A stretch of DNA of 64,000 nucleotides from Flavobacterium sp. TAB 87 (GTDB lineage: Bacteria; Bacteroidota; Bacteroidia; Flavobacteriales; Flavobacteriaceae). The stretch lies in NCBI RefSeq assembly GCF_001529295.1, contig NZ_LLWK01000032.1, positions 113,609-177,608 on the forward strand. The letters are read 5' to 3'. Position 1 is the stretch's first letter; each line of letters opens with the position of its first letter. This document shows positions 1 to 8,680 of this stretch, piece after piece. The notes under the pieces are model-generated. The model was not told the origin of the DNA, made no database searches, and was given only the letters and a program-made list of their open reading frames with translations. A program made the translations under genes and the position numbers.

Positions 1-217
1 GGAACAAATTAAATATTCGCTAAACAACGAATTGGTTTCTTCGGATATTGTAGGAACTTCTGCCCCAGCGATTTACGACAGCAATGCTACCATTGTTTCC
101 AAAGATGGTAAAAATATCGTGTTGTATATTTGGTATGATAATGAATTTGGCTACAGCCATCAAGTAGTTCGTTTAGCTAAATATATTGCCAAAGTAAGAC
201 GTTTTACCTATTACTAA
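1..217 (+). CDS. gap: Glyceraldehyde-3-phosphate dehydrogenase, C-terminal end (partial)
   Basis: This is the last 71 codons of a GAPDH, read in frame from base 2; the gene begins before the window. GAPDH converts glyceraldehyde-3-phosphate to 1,3-bisphosphoglycerate in glycolysis. The visible part carries the family's C-terminal signature: VSSDIVG, then a beta strand with DGKNIVLYIWYDNEFGYS (family form WYDNEWGYS) and the closing helix VVRLAKYIAKV. The catalytic cysteine and NAD domain lie outside the window. A TTG at base 32 could be misread as a start, but it sits inside the conserved domain. A clear terminator follows. The subtype cannot be judged from this fragment. Confidence 0.9.
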   Translation, partial: EQIKYSLNNELVSSDIVGTSAPAIYDSNATIVSKDGKNIVLYIWYDNEFGYSHQVVRLAKYIAKVRRFTYY

Positions 218-255
218 AAATAAATAACCCAAACCAAACCATTACCATTGAAAAA

Positions 256-290
256 CCCCCAAAAGCATTTGTCTTTTGGGGGTATTTTTA
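256..290 (+). terminator. Rho-independent terminator after gap
   Basis: Perfect 10-bp stem CCCCCAAAAG (256-265) and CTTTTGGGGG (273-282) with a 7-base loop, followed by a T-rich tail (TATTTTTATAT). It lies 38 bases after the gap stop. Confidence 0.9.
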
Positions 291-392
291 TATAAAAAAT
301 CATCTTGAATAGATTGTGAAAATTTACAAATACAAGTCAATGCTTTCTAAAAATTCTTGCAACCTATTCAAGTTGAAAATTAAGTTTTGATT

Positions 393-761
393 TTAATTGA
401 TGCGCTCGGCTGTCCAATCTACAGCGGTTAAATAGTCTGCTTTGATAAAGGTTTTAAATTCACCCGAAATTGTTTTATTAAACTCCGAAGCATAACTCAT
501 CATTCGTTCTGAGTCTGTAACTAAAGCTCCACGCGACCAATCTACCGTATTTCTCATACGAAGCAATCCTTCGTGCAACCAAGCTCCTAAAGTAAAATCC
601 GTTGGTGCTTTTTCAAAAACCAATAAATAATTGGCGTTTTTATTTGTGTTTATATAGTGTTTTAATTCTTCAATAATAACGTCGAAGTCTGCTTTTAATA
701 AGTCTCCAACAGCTTTAAAGCCAATCATATTTGTAGGTAATTCGTTTATTCTAATAATCAT
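393..761 (-). CDS. SpoIIAA-like (STAS-related) protein
   Basis: A 122-residue soluble protein that I place in the SpoIIAA-like family (formerly DUF3478), whose fold resembles STAS domains. No enzymatic role is established. Visible features are alternating strands and amphipathic helices, the segment VGDLLKADFDVIIEEL, and a conserved-looking tryptophan stretch near the end (TAVDWTAERIN). The ATG at 761 is preferred; the longer reading from 815 adds 18 residues without domain character. No signal peptide or membrane segment. It is monocistronic, facing the gap gene. Confidence 0.75.
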   Translation of the reverse strand: MIIRINELPTNMIGFKAVGDLLKADFDVIIEELKHYINTNKNANYLLVFEKAPTDFTLGAWLHEGLLRMRNTVDWSRGALVTDSERMMSYASEFNKTISGEFKTFIKADYLTAVDWTAERIN

Positions 762-815
762 AATAGTAAATTTAGAGGGTCTAACTTCGAGTACAAAAGT
801 AATAGCGAGGTACAT

Positions 816-1050
816 GTCTAATTTTATGAATATTTACGAAGTGGTTGTATAATTTCAATGTTTTGGAATAAAAACAAATAGTGGTGATTTCACTTAAGAT
901 AAAAAATTAAAACTGAAAAAAGAGGGAATAGAAACAGGAGATGTTACAATATGATTCTATAAATATAGAGACGAGACTCATTTTTAGAAAGTCGAGTCAA
1001 TACAATCAAACTGTACTAAAGATCTAGAAAGCTGCAATAGATTAAAGAAT
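816..1050. other. Intergenic stretch without recognised content
   Basis: AT-rich sequence between the SpoIIAA-like gene and the phenylalanine hydroxylase terminator. I see no open frame with coding character, no RNA gene and no repeat. Confidence 0.5.
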
Positions 1051-1100
1051 AAAAATAGCCACAAATTAAATTGATAAGAAAAATTTAATTCGTGGCTAAA
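1051..1100 (-). terminator. Terminator after the aromatic amino acid hydroxylase gene
   Basis: Long hairpin: AGCCACAAATTAAATT (1058-1073) pairs with AATTTAATTCGTGGCT (1082-1097) with one A/C mismatch. On the minus strand it is followed by a T-rich run (ATTTTTATTC), about 20 bases after the hydroxylase stop. Confidence 0.85.
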
Positions 1101-1122
1101 AAATCAGAAACTAATATATATT

Positions 1123-2874
1123 CTACAAATTATTAAAAATTAATTCTAAACCTCCAACAATTAAATGTGCTACAACTGGTCGTCTTAATTTAATCGTTTC
1201 CAGGTATTCTTCAATTTCTATGGCAAAAGAAATGTCATTTCTTAAATACGCTAATTCGGCTATCTCTAATGGTAAAAGCCAATCGCTAGCATGGTTTTCT
1301 TTTACTTTATTAAAAATACTTTTCAATGAAGATTGCGTATCATTATTTTCGCGTATCGTGCGAACGCTTCCGTATAAGGTTTCTAAATCATTGCGAGTGT
1401 CCGATTCTTTAGCTTTTATCGTTTTACTGGAAGGAACGTGAGAAATCATGTCGAAACTTTCAGTGTCCGCAGGTCCAGAAAAAGCCGAAATAACTTTTTT
1501 ACCGACTGCCATATCGTAGGTTCCCCAAGTGGGTTCAAATAAAAGTGTTTCTCCTTGTGTAACCGAACAGTTTTTAAAACTAATCAAAATTATTTCGCCG
1601 TGTAAATTACGAGAACCAGTAATAATTTCACCTTTTACAATAATATTCCCTTCAAATTCTAAGCAAATTGTTTCCCCTTCTACAATTTTGTAAGCTGTCA
1701 AATCTTTTGGACTCATATCTTCAATAGCCAAATTAAAGCCTTTAAGTTTACCAATTGGACTACCAAAACCTTCGGCATGTGTTGTTGTCCCGTGACTCAC
1801 CAGTTCTTTCTCGCGATAAGATAATGCAGTTTTTCCAGTGGTTTGAATATAAACAGGCTTTCCTTCTGCTTCAATAACATTCGTAAAAACGCCAGAAATT
1901 TGCAGACCTGTGCTCAATTCAATAGTTCCTAGAGCATTGGAATCAATTAATTTCCTGATTCCAGACAAACCGCCTGTGCGTAAAGCCATTCTATTAGCAA
2001 ATTCTTCTAAAATGTAGCTTAGATGAGAAAATGTTGGGGTAACATATAATTGCGGTTGCAACTTTGTAATATCAAAATTTTGGCCGGCAGCCGAAATATC
2101 GTAGGGAATTTTTTTAACCTTTTCGGTCATGCACTGTGCACTTTCTCCGATAGAAGATAACAATCCAGCTCCATAAATTTTCGGATCTTCTACTGTTCCA
2201 ATCAAACCATACTCTACGGTCCACCAATGCAGGTTTCGAATTTGAGCCATTTCAGACAATTCGCCCATATTATTCTGAAGTTCTTCAACCGCTTTTTCAG
2301 CTTTTTCAATTTCAATTTCGGGTGTTCCTTCTGCTTCTTTTAAGATCGAAAGCAAACGAATCGCTTCGTACATCTCGTAATCTTTATGAGAAGAAATAGC
2401 TTTGCAACCAATTTCGCCAAAGCGACGCAAATATTCAGCATATTCAGGATTAGCAATAATTGGAGCATGACCGGCACCTTCGTGAATAATATCGGGAGCT
2501 GGTGTATATTCTATATGTTCTAATTGACGAATATCAGAAGCGATAACTAATACTTGATAAGCTTGAAATTCCATGAATGCATTGGGCGGAATAAAGCCAT
2601 CAACCGCAACGGCAGCCCAGCCAATTTCAGATAGAATTCTATTCATTCCGTACATACTCGGAATGTTATCAATCTCTATTCCGGTTCTTTCTAAACCATC
2701 CAAATACGAATGATGCGCCACTTTAGACAAATAATTAACATTTTTGCGCATTACATACCTCCAGACCGCCTGATTAATTGGTGTATAATCACCGTAATCT
2801 TGTGGTTTAATAAATTGCGTTAAATGCTTCGGCAAACGCTCTAATAATGGATTGGTTTCAATATTTGGATTCAT
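1123..2874 (-). CDS. phhA: Phenylalanine 4-monooxygenase, long Bacteroidetes type
   Basis: A 583-residue non-haem iron, pterin-dependent aromatic amino acid hydroxylase, expected to turn phenylalanine into tyrosine in the cytoplasm. The catalytic domain is in the first half. The iron ligands are visible as HEGAGHAP (His131, His136) and WWTVEYGLIG (Glu221), the 2-His-1-Glu triad. The short proteobacterial enzymes are about 260-300 residues, so residues about 310-583 form an extra C-terminal part with a beta-rich middle (about 330-470) and a helical end; its role is unknown. There is no obvious N-terminal ACT domain. Tyrosine or tryptophan as substrate cannot be ruled out by eye. The gene stands alone and diverges from the sigma factor gene. 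Confidence 0.9.
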   Translation of the reverse strand: MNPNIETNPLLERLPKHLTQFIKPQDYGDYTPINQAVWRYVMRKNVNYLSKVAHHSYLDGLERTGIEIDNIPSMYGMNRILSEIGWAAVAVDGFIPPNAFMEFQAYQVLVIASDIRQLEHIEYTPAPDIIHEGAGHAPIIANPEYAEYLRRFGEIGCKAISSHKDYEMYEAIRLLSILKEAEGTPEIEIEKAEKAVEELQNNMGELSEMAQIRNLHWWTVEYGLIGTVEDPKIYGAGLLSSIGESAQCMTEKVKKIPYDISAAGQNFDITKLQPQLYVTPTFSHLSYILEEFANRMALRTGGLSGIRKLIDSNALGTIELSTGLQISGVFTNVIEAEGKPVYIQTTGKTALSYREKELVSHGTTTHAEGFGSPIGKLKGFNLAIEDMSPKDLTAYKIVEGETICLEFEGNIIVKGEIITGSRNLHGEIILISFKNCSVTQGETLLFEPTWGTYDMAVGKKVISAFSGPADTESFDMISHVPSSKTIKAKESDTRNDLETLYGSVRTIRENNDTQSSLKSIFNKVKENHASDWLLPLEIAELAYLRNDISFAIEIEEYLETIKLRRPVVAHLIVGGLELIFNNL

Positions 2875-3233
2875 TTCGAAATCGTTGTAGTTTGTATCGT
2901 AAAATTACAACTTCGGCAACCATTTTCTACCATTTAATTTTATTTTCTTCAAAAAGATTTTCTCAAAAATCAAAATTTTATTAGCTTGTTATATCCCTAT
3001 TATTGGTCGTCAAAAATTTTCATACTGTGCTTTTCCATTAGTTACATTCTCCATTAATGCATCATACAACACATTGCTATTTCGCTCTACGTGTTAAAAA
3101 TCTTAGTTATAATAAGTAAAATACATACGTTGCTTTTTATGTTGAATTATTAATTTTTTTTGTAATATTGCTAGACTATATTAATTTAATTTACTTTTTA
3201 ATTACTATATTCTAAAAATTATTGCAAATTTTA
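2875..3233. other. Divergent intergenic region, hydroxylase / ECF sigma factor
   Basis: About 360 bases, very AT-rich, separating the minus-strand hydroxylase from the plus-strand sigma gene, so it must hold both promoters. On the minus strand TAATTTTA, about 35 bases before the hydroxylase start, is one base from the Bacteroidetes -7 consensus TAnnTTTG. I see no convincing promoter for the sigma gene and no small gene. Confidence 0.45.
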
Positions 3234-3851
3234 ATGAAAAATCTTTCTTATTTAATGCAAAAAAAAGAAATACCTAGTGATAATTTATTAGTCAATCAAC
3301 TTATGGTTGGCAATCATCTGGCATTTCGTACACTTTTTGACACCTATAGAAATGATTTATACCGATTTAGTTTAAGCATGGTTCATTCTAGCACTTATGC
3401 AGAAGAAATTGTACAAGATGTTTTTTTAAAAGTTTGGATTAAGCGAGAATCTCTAAACCCAGAAATGTCTTTTAAAGCGTATCTTTTTACGATTACCAAA
3501 AACAAAACGCTAAAGTTCTTAAAGAAGGCTGCAAACAATCGAAAATTACGTGAAGAAGTTTTTTACACCAGTCAGAAAATAACGAATGTTACCGAACACT
3601 ATATACGTGAAGCTGAGTTGGAGATTATAAAACAGAAAGCGCTCGATAAACTATCGCCAAAAAGATTACTAATTTTTGAGATGTCTCGAAATGAAGGTAA
3701 AAGTTATGATACTATTGCCGAGGAATTAAGCCTATCGCCTCATACCGTTAGAAATCAAATGAGTAAGGCGTTAGAGTCTCTTCGTTCTTCTCTTTTAGAA
3801 AATAAAAACATTAATTTGATTTTGTTAATGGCTCTTAGACATTGGTTATAA
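3234..3851 (+). CDS. ECF RNA polymerase sigma factor (FecI/Bacteroidetes type)
   Basis: A 205-residue extracytoplasmic-function sigma factor with region 2 (about residues 20-90, AFRTLFDTYRNDLYRFS and AEEIVQDVFLKVWIKRE) and region 4 (about 130-190, LSPKRLLIFEMSRNEGKSY then the helix-turn-helix EELSLSPHTVRNQMSKALE). The ATG at 3234 is chosen over a TTG four codons upstream. It is followed by a FecR anti-sigma gene and an STN-bearing SusC receptor. In this family that order means signalling from the outer membrane: ligand in the receptor relieves the anti-sigma and frees the sigma to transcribe the uptake genes. The ligand is unknown. Confidence 0.93.
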   Translation: MKNLSYLMQKKEIPSDNLLVNQLMVGNHLAFRTLFDTYRNDLYRFSLSMVHSSTYAEEIVQDVFLKVWIKRESLNPEMSFKAYLFTITKNKTLKFLKKAANNRKLREEVFYTSQKITNVTEHYIREAELEIIKQKALDKLSPKRLLIFEMSRNEGKSYDTIAEELSLSPHTVRNQMSKALESLRSSLLENKNINLILLMALRHWL

Positions 3852-4047
3852 CTTATAATCAGATTAAAAACTTGTCCTTAAAACTACAAAAAGATAATTA
3901 TTTACCTCTTCTTACTTAACTAATTTTTAGTGCAAATAACTGGTATTCAGTATCTTGTAAATATTGTTGAGTTTATTAAAAAAATCACAACTCCGAGTAG
4001 TACTATTGTACAACTCAGGGGTATTACCCCTATAGATTAGTATACCG

Positions 4048-5220
4048 ATGAACAGATCAGCAGAAAAAAAAGACTTATTCTTAAAATTTATAAAACGTGA
4101 ATGCTCTACGGAAGAAGTGCAGCAAGTTGTAACTGACATCAAAAAGGCAAAAAAATTATCTGATGTAGCCGATATTGAAGTGATAAACGACATGCTCGAC
4201 GAGTACCCAGATATGAATGAAACGCAGGCTGATATCATCTTCAGTACTATTGTAGAAGCTGATGCACCATCAAAAAAGAAATTTTATTTCTGGAAATATG
4301 CGGCAGCTGCCATACTTACGATTGGTTTAGTTTCTAGTTATTTTTTTAGAAGTAATCTCGTTAGTACTACATCGGAAATAGTACCTGTAGTTGCAACCGC
4401 TGTTGTCATTCCTAAAATTGAAATAGGAACAGATAAAGCAATACTTACTTTAGAAAATGGGGATATAATTCCATTAGAAAAAGACGGGGGATATGTTGCA
4501 GATAATGCCGTTAGTGATGGTAAAGAATTAGTCTATGAAACACAAAACAACACAAAGTCAGAAATAATCTACAATTACTTAACGATTCCTAGAGGAGGAC
4601 AATTTAAGTTGCAGTTAGCTGACGGGACTAAAGTATGGCTAAATTCAGAAACACAATTAAAATTTCCAGTGGCATTTATAAAAGGAGAAACGCGTAAGGT
4701 AGAGCTTTTATATGGAGAGGCTTATTTTGATGTTTCTCCAAGTTCTGATCATAATGGAAGTAAGTTTAATGTGAAAACGCAAGTACAGGATATAGAAGTT
4801 TTGGGAACAGAATTTAACATTAAAGCCTATAAAAACTCTACTGCTATTTATACCACATTAGTAGAAGGAAAGGTGGCGCTAAATAGTATGAATAAAACGC
4901 AATATTTAATTCCAAACCAACAAATTATACTAAATACTGAGAACCAAAAGTTGACGATAAAAGACATCGACGTTTATGATGAAATATCATGGAAAAGTGG
5001 ACTTTTTAGCTTTAAAGGAAAATCTTTAAAGGAGATTATGATCGTATTATCAAGGTGGTATGATATTGAATTTGAGTTTTCTAACAAAAATTTAGAGAAT
5101 GTAAAGTTCAACGGAGTACTGCTTAAAAAACAAAGTCTAGAAGAAATATTAACAATTATTAAAGAAACTAAATTTATTAACTCCTATGAAGTAACAGCCA
5201 AGAAAGTCATTTTAAAGTAA
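4048..5220 (+). CDS. FecR-family anti-sigma factor
   Basis: A 390-residue single-pass inner-membrane anti-sigma. The N-terminal cytoplasmic part (1-80) should bind the sigma factor encoded just upstream. One membrane helix is visible at about 81-100 (WKYAAAAILTIGLVSSYFF). The periplasmic FecR domain follows (about 165-275; IPRGGQFKLQLADGTKVWLN and VKTQVQDIEVLGTEFNIKAY are typical), and the C-terminal DUF4974 domain (about 315-390) is thought to touch the STN domain of the receptor. Sigma and anti-sigma genes are separated by about 196 bases, so a separate or weak second promoter is possible. Confidence 0.93.
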   Translation: MNRSAEKKDLFLKFIKRECSTEEVQQVVTDIKKAKKLSDVADIEVINDMLDEYPDMNETQADIIFSTIVEADAPSKKKFYFWKYAAAAILTIGLVSSYFFRSNLVSTTSEIVPVVATAVVIPKIEIGTDKAILTLENGDIIPLEKDGGYVADNAVSDGKELVYETQNNTKSEIIYNYLTIPRGGQFKLQLADGTKVWLNSETQLKFPVAFIKGETRKVELLYGEAYFDVSPSSDHNGSKFNVKTQVQDIEVLGTEFNIKAYKNSTAIYTTLVEGKVALNSMNKTQYLIPNQQIILNTENQKLTIKDIDVYDEISWKSGLFSFKGKSLKEIMIVLSRWYDIEFEFSNKNLENVKFNGVLLKKQSLEEILTIIKETKFINSYEVTAKKVILK

Positions 5221-5318
5221 AAAAAGAAGGGAAGAAAGTTTAACCGTGAGAAGTATATTGCTTTCCCCCTCTTTACATTATTAATCAATTAATTATAATC
5301 AACCAACACAACAAATTT

Positions 5319-8300
5319 ATGAAATTTAAATGTATTAACTGTCTTTTCTTTATGAGAAAAGGTCCCTTACGATTTATCATGAGAGCGTATTTACTATTAT
5401 TTTGCACATCCGTTTTTAGTTTTTCTTCGGGCGCGATTTTCTCCCAGAATGCAAAGGTTACTATTAATGAAGATAAAACGGTCACCATTGACGAGGTTTT
5501 TGATTTATTAAGAAAGCAAACCGACTTTGCGTTCATTTATCAAGAAAACATATTTGAAAACGCACCTAAGATTAAACTAAAAAAAGGAATAGTTTCCACT
5601 AATGAATTATTCAAACAAATTCTGTCGTCCAAAAAATTCGATTTCGAAATTCGAAATAAAAATACCGTTATTATAAAGGAAATCCTTGTTGCTGAAATTC
5701 AACAACGTCAAATAAAAGGAAAAGTTACTGATGGTACTGGTGTACCCGTGCCCTTTGCTAATATAGTAGAAAAAGGCACAAGCAACGGAACGCAAACCGA
5801 TTTTGATGGTAATTTTTCTATTTATGTAGGCAGTAAAAATGCAACATTGGTAGTTTCTTACATTGGTTTTTCTACCAAAGAAATTACAGTTGGCGACCAA
5901 CAAAACATAGCAGTGGTATTGCAAGAAGATGCTGCTGATCTAAATGAAGTTTTAGTTGTTGGCTATGGTACTGTAAAGAAGAGTGATCTTACTGGATCCG
6001 TTTCTTCGTTAAAGCAGGATAAAATTGAGAAATACGCAAGCAGCAATGTTGGTAATGCCATCCAAGGTCAAATGGCTGGGGTTCAAGTAACTTCAAATTC
6101 TGGCAAGCCAGGCCAAGGAGTAGATATTAAAATTAGAGGTACTTCTTCTTTAGGTAGTAACGATCCGTTGTACATCATTGATGGAATTCCTAGTAATATC
6201 AATAACATTTCTCCAAATGATGTTGAATCTATAGAGGTTTTAAAAGATGGTGCTTCGGCAGCAATATATGGTTCTAGGGCAGCTAATGGAGTGGTTTTAA
6301 TAACTACAAAGCGTGCAAAAGAAGGTGTATTTAAATTGGATGTAAATGCCTATTATGGTTTGGAATCCGTTGGAAACAACATTTCAGTCATGAACGCAGA
6401 GCAACATGTAAGGACGATGAACCAAGCTTACCTAAATGATGGTCTTCAACCCTTTTACAAAAATACTCCTGAATCTTATGGTGCAGGTACCAATTGGTCG
6501 AAGGAGTTTTATTCGGTTGCTCCTATGGCGAACCTAAATCTTAATTTCTCTGGTGGATCGAAAAATGCCAAAGTAAATTCTTCTATTGATTATTTCAAGC
6601 AAGACGGTATCGCCATGAATACGGGGTTCGAGAGATTATCAGGACGAATAAATTCAGCTTTTACGAAAGGAAAATTCACGTTCAATGAAAATTTAAGTGT
6701 GTATACCAGTAAATCCAACAACGAAAGTCAAAATTCTATCAAACGAACATTAGAGACGCCTCCTACAGTTCCCGTTTATGACGACACTAAATTAGGAGGA
6801 TATGGAGGAACTTATGGGGATATGTTTGACATTTTTAGTCCCGTAGCAGCCCAAAATTTATTTAAAAATAACAGCAATAATGATTTCATAAGAACCAATT
6901 TTACGGTTAATTATGAGCCTATAGATAAGCTGAACATTAAACTGAATACTGGTGGAACCTTGAATAATGGATATAACTTTAATCATACACAACGATATGA
7001 TTTGGGTACTTTGACCAATCCATTAAACAATATCAGCGAAGATCGCAGTAGAGAGCTTTCTTGGATTATTGAAGGTACTGCTGATTATGAGTTAACAATT
7101 AAAAAGCACAAATTTAATTTTCTTGCTGGACTTTCCTCTCAAAAAGAATCGTACCGAAATACCTTTGGCTCAGGAAGTGGAATGCCTGATGGCATCTATG
7201 TTTTAGGTGCGAGTACCCAAGGTATGTCAGTAGCTGGTTCAGAATGGAATCATACTTTAGCCTCTCAATTTGGACGTATTCATTACAACTTTGATGATCG
7301 TTATCTTCTTTCGGCTACCGTTAGGAGAGATGGTTCTTCTCGCTTTGCAGATAAAAACAAATGGGCCGTTTTTCCTTCTCTAGCATTGGCTTGGAGAGTT
7401 TCTAATGAGGCGTTCTTTTCTAAAGATGGATTGATCAATGATTTAAAAATAAGAGCAAGTTATGGAGAGTTAGGTAATCAAGAAATTGGAAATTATGCCT
7501 TTTCTGCCTTAATTAACTCCTCTCAACATTATCCTTTTGGCACAGACCAAAGCCTGAATTTTGGTGCTACTCAGTTAGACTTAGTTTCTTCGAATTTAAA
7601 GTGGGAATCTAATATCAGTAAAGACCTTGGTGTTGATATTAGTATGTTCGATAATACAGTTGCAATTACGGCAGATTATTATGAAAGTAATTCAAATAAT
7701 CTTTTGTTAAGAGTACCTATTCCATTGTCAAACGGTTCTGGACAATTTCCATATGAAAATATAGGTAAGATTAGAAATACGGGATTTGAATTTGCAGTAA
7801 GTTGGAAAAAAGATCTTGGAAAGTTACGAATGAACCTATCTGCTAATTTAACTACTTTAAATAATAAAGTGATTCAATTGGGTACTGGTACGCAAACAAT
7901 TATGGCTGGAGCGCCTTATCACCTAGCAGAAAACACTACGTTAACCAAACAAGGTGGAGAAGTTGGCGCGTTTTTCTTAATTAAAACGAATGGCATTTTT
8001 CAAAATCAGGATGAGATCAATAATTACACTTTTACGGATAAAGCAGGAAATGTAACTTTAATCCAACCTAAAGCCGTTCCCGGAGATGTACGTTTTAAAG
8101 ATGCCGATAATGATGGTCTAATTACGTCCAACGACAGGGTTTTTGCTGGATCAGCAATGCCTGACTTTACCTATGGTTTTAATATTCAATTGGATTATCG
8201 CAAATTTGATTTCTACGGGCTCTTTAATGGTTCTCAAGGCAATAAAATATATAACGGTACGGCTTATTCACTTGAGGGAGTACCAAACTTTACCAATATG

Positions 8301-8663
8301 GGTACTAAATTATTGGATGCCTGGACACCAGATAATCCTTCCTCAACTCCAAGGGTAACGAGATTGGATCCAAATGGAAACAATAGAAGTTCTAGTGATC
8401 GATTTTTGGAAGATGGTTCCTACTTAAGATTAAAGGAATTGCAACTTGGTTATACGTTTTCTACTAACAAAGGTGACGACACGAAAACTGGCATAGACCG
8501 CTTCCGTGTTTATATCTCAGCTCAAAATCTGTTTACAATTACGAATTATTCAGGCTACAACCCCGATATTTATTCTGGTTCAGGCTTATTAAATCGTGGT
8601 GTGGATACCGGTTTTTATCCGTATTCAAAAACCTATATGTTGGGTGTACAAATTTCTTTATAA
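5319..8663 (+). CDS. SusC/RagA-family TonB-linked outer membrane receptor with STN domain
   Basis: A 1114-residue TonB-dependent outer-membrane importer. Domains in order: signal peptide (within about 1-45; Met12 and Met21 are alternative starts), STN signalling domain (about 48-120, TVTIDEVFDLLRKQTDFAF), carboxypeptidase-regulatory-like domain (about 130-205, IKGKVTDGTGVPVPFANIVE), plug with the TonB-box region (LNEVLVVGYGTVKKSDLTGS) and VESIEVLKDGASAAIYGSRA, then the 22-strand barrel to the C-terminus. The STN domain fits control by the adjacent FecR/sigma pair. The next gene encodes the SusD lid lipoprotein. No hydrolase is encoded nearby, so the substrate cannot be inferred. Confidence 0.95.
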   Translation: MKFKCINCLFFMRKGPLRFIMRAYLLLFCTSVFSFSSGAIFSQNAKVTINEDKTVTIDEVFDLLRKQTDFAFIYQENIFENAPKIKLKKGIVSTNELFKQILSSKKFDFEIRNKNTVIIKEILVAEIQQRQIKGKVTDGTGVPVPFANIVEKGTSNGTQTDFDGNFSIYVGSKNATLVVSYIGFSTKEITVGDQQNIAVVLQEDAADLNEVLVVGYGTVKKSDLTGSVSSLKQDKIEKYASSNVGNAIQGQMAGVQVTSNSGKPGQGVDIKIRGTSSLGSNDPLYIIDGIPSNINNISPNDVESIEVLKDGASAAIYGSRAANGVVLITTKRAKEGVFKLDVNAYYGLESVGNNISVMNAEQHVRTMNQAYLNDGLQPFYKNTPESYGAGTNWSKEFYSVAPMANLNLNFSGGSKNAKVNSSIDYFKQDGIAMNTGFERLSGRINSAFTKGKFTFNENLSVYTSKSNNESQNSIKRTLETPPTVPVYDDTKLGGYGGTYGDMFDIFSPVAAQNLFKNNSNNDFIRTNFTVNYEPIDKLNIKLNTGGTLNNGYNFNHTQRYDLGTLTNPLNNISEDRSRELSWIIEGTADYELTIKKHKFNFLAGLSSQKESYRNTFGSGSGMPDGIYVLGASTQGMSVAGSEWNHTLASQFGRIHYNFDDRYLLSATVRRDGSSRFADKNKWAVFPSLALAWRVSNEAFFSKDGLINDLKIRASYGELGNQEIGNYAFSALINSSQHYPFGTDQSLNFGATQLDLVSSNLKWESNISKDLGVDISMFDNTVAITADYYESNSNNLLLRVPIPLSNGSGQFPYENIGKIRNTGFEFAVSWKKDLGKLRMNLSANLTTLNNKVIQLGTGTQTIMAGAPYHLAENTTLTKQGGEVGAFFLIKTNGIFQNQDEINNYTFTDKAGNVTLIQPKAVPGDVRFKDADNDGLITSNDRVFAGSAMPDFTYGFNIQLDYRKFDFYGLFNGSQGNKIYNGTAYSLEGVPNFTNMGTKLLDAWTPDNPSSTPRVTRLDPNGNNRSSSDRFLEDGSYLRLKELQLGYTFSTNKGDDTKTGIDRFRVYISAQNLFTITNYSGYNPDIYSGSGLLNRGVDTGFYPYSKTYMLGVQISL

Positions 8664-8680
8664 ATAAAAAAATTACGACA

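Noticed and set aside
5221..5290. Purine/pyrimidine arms between fecR and susC as a terminator
   Set aside because: The pairing is interrupted and no run of T follows; read-through into susC is expected.
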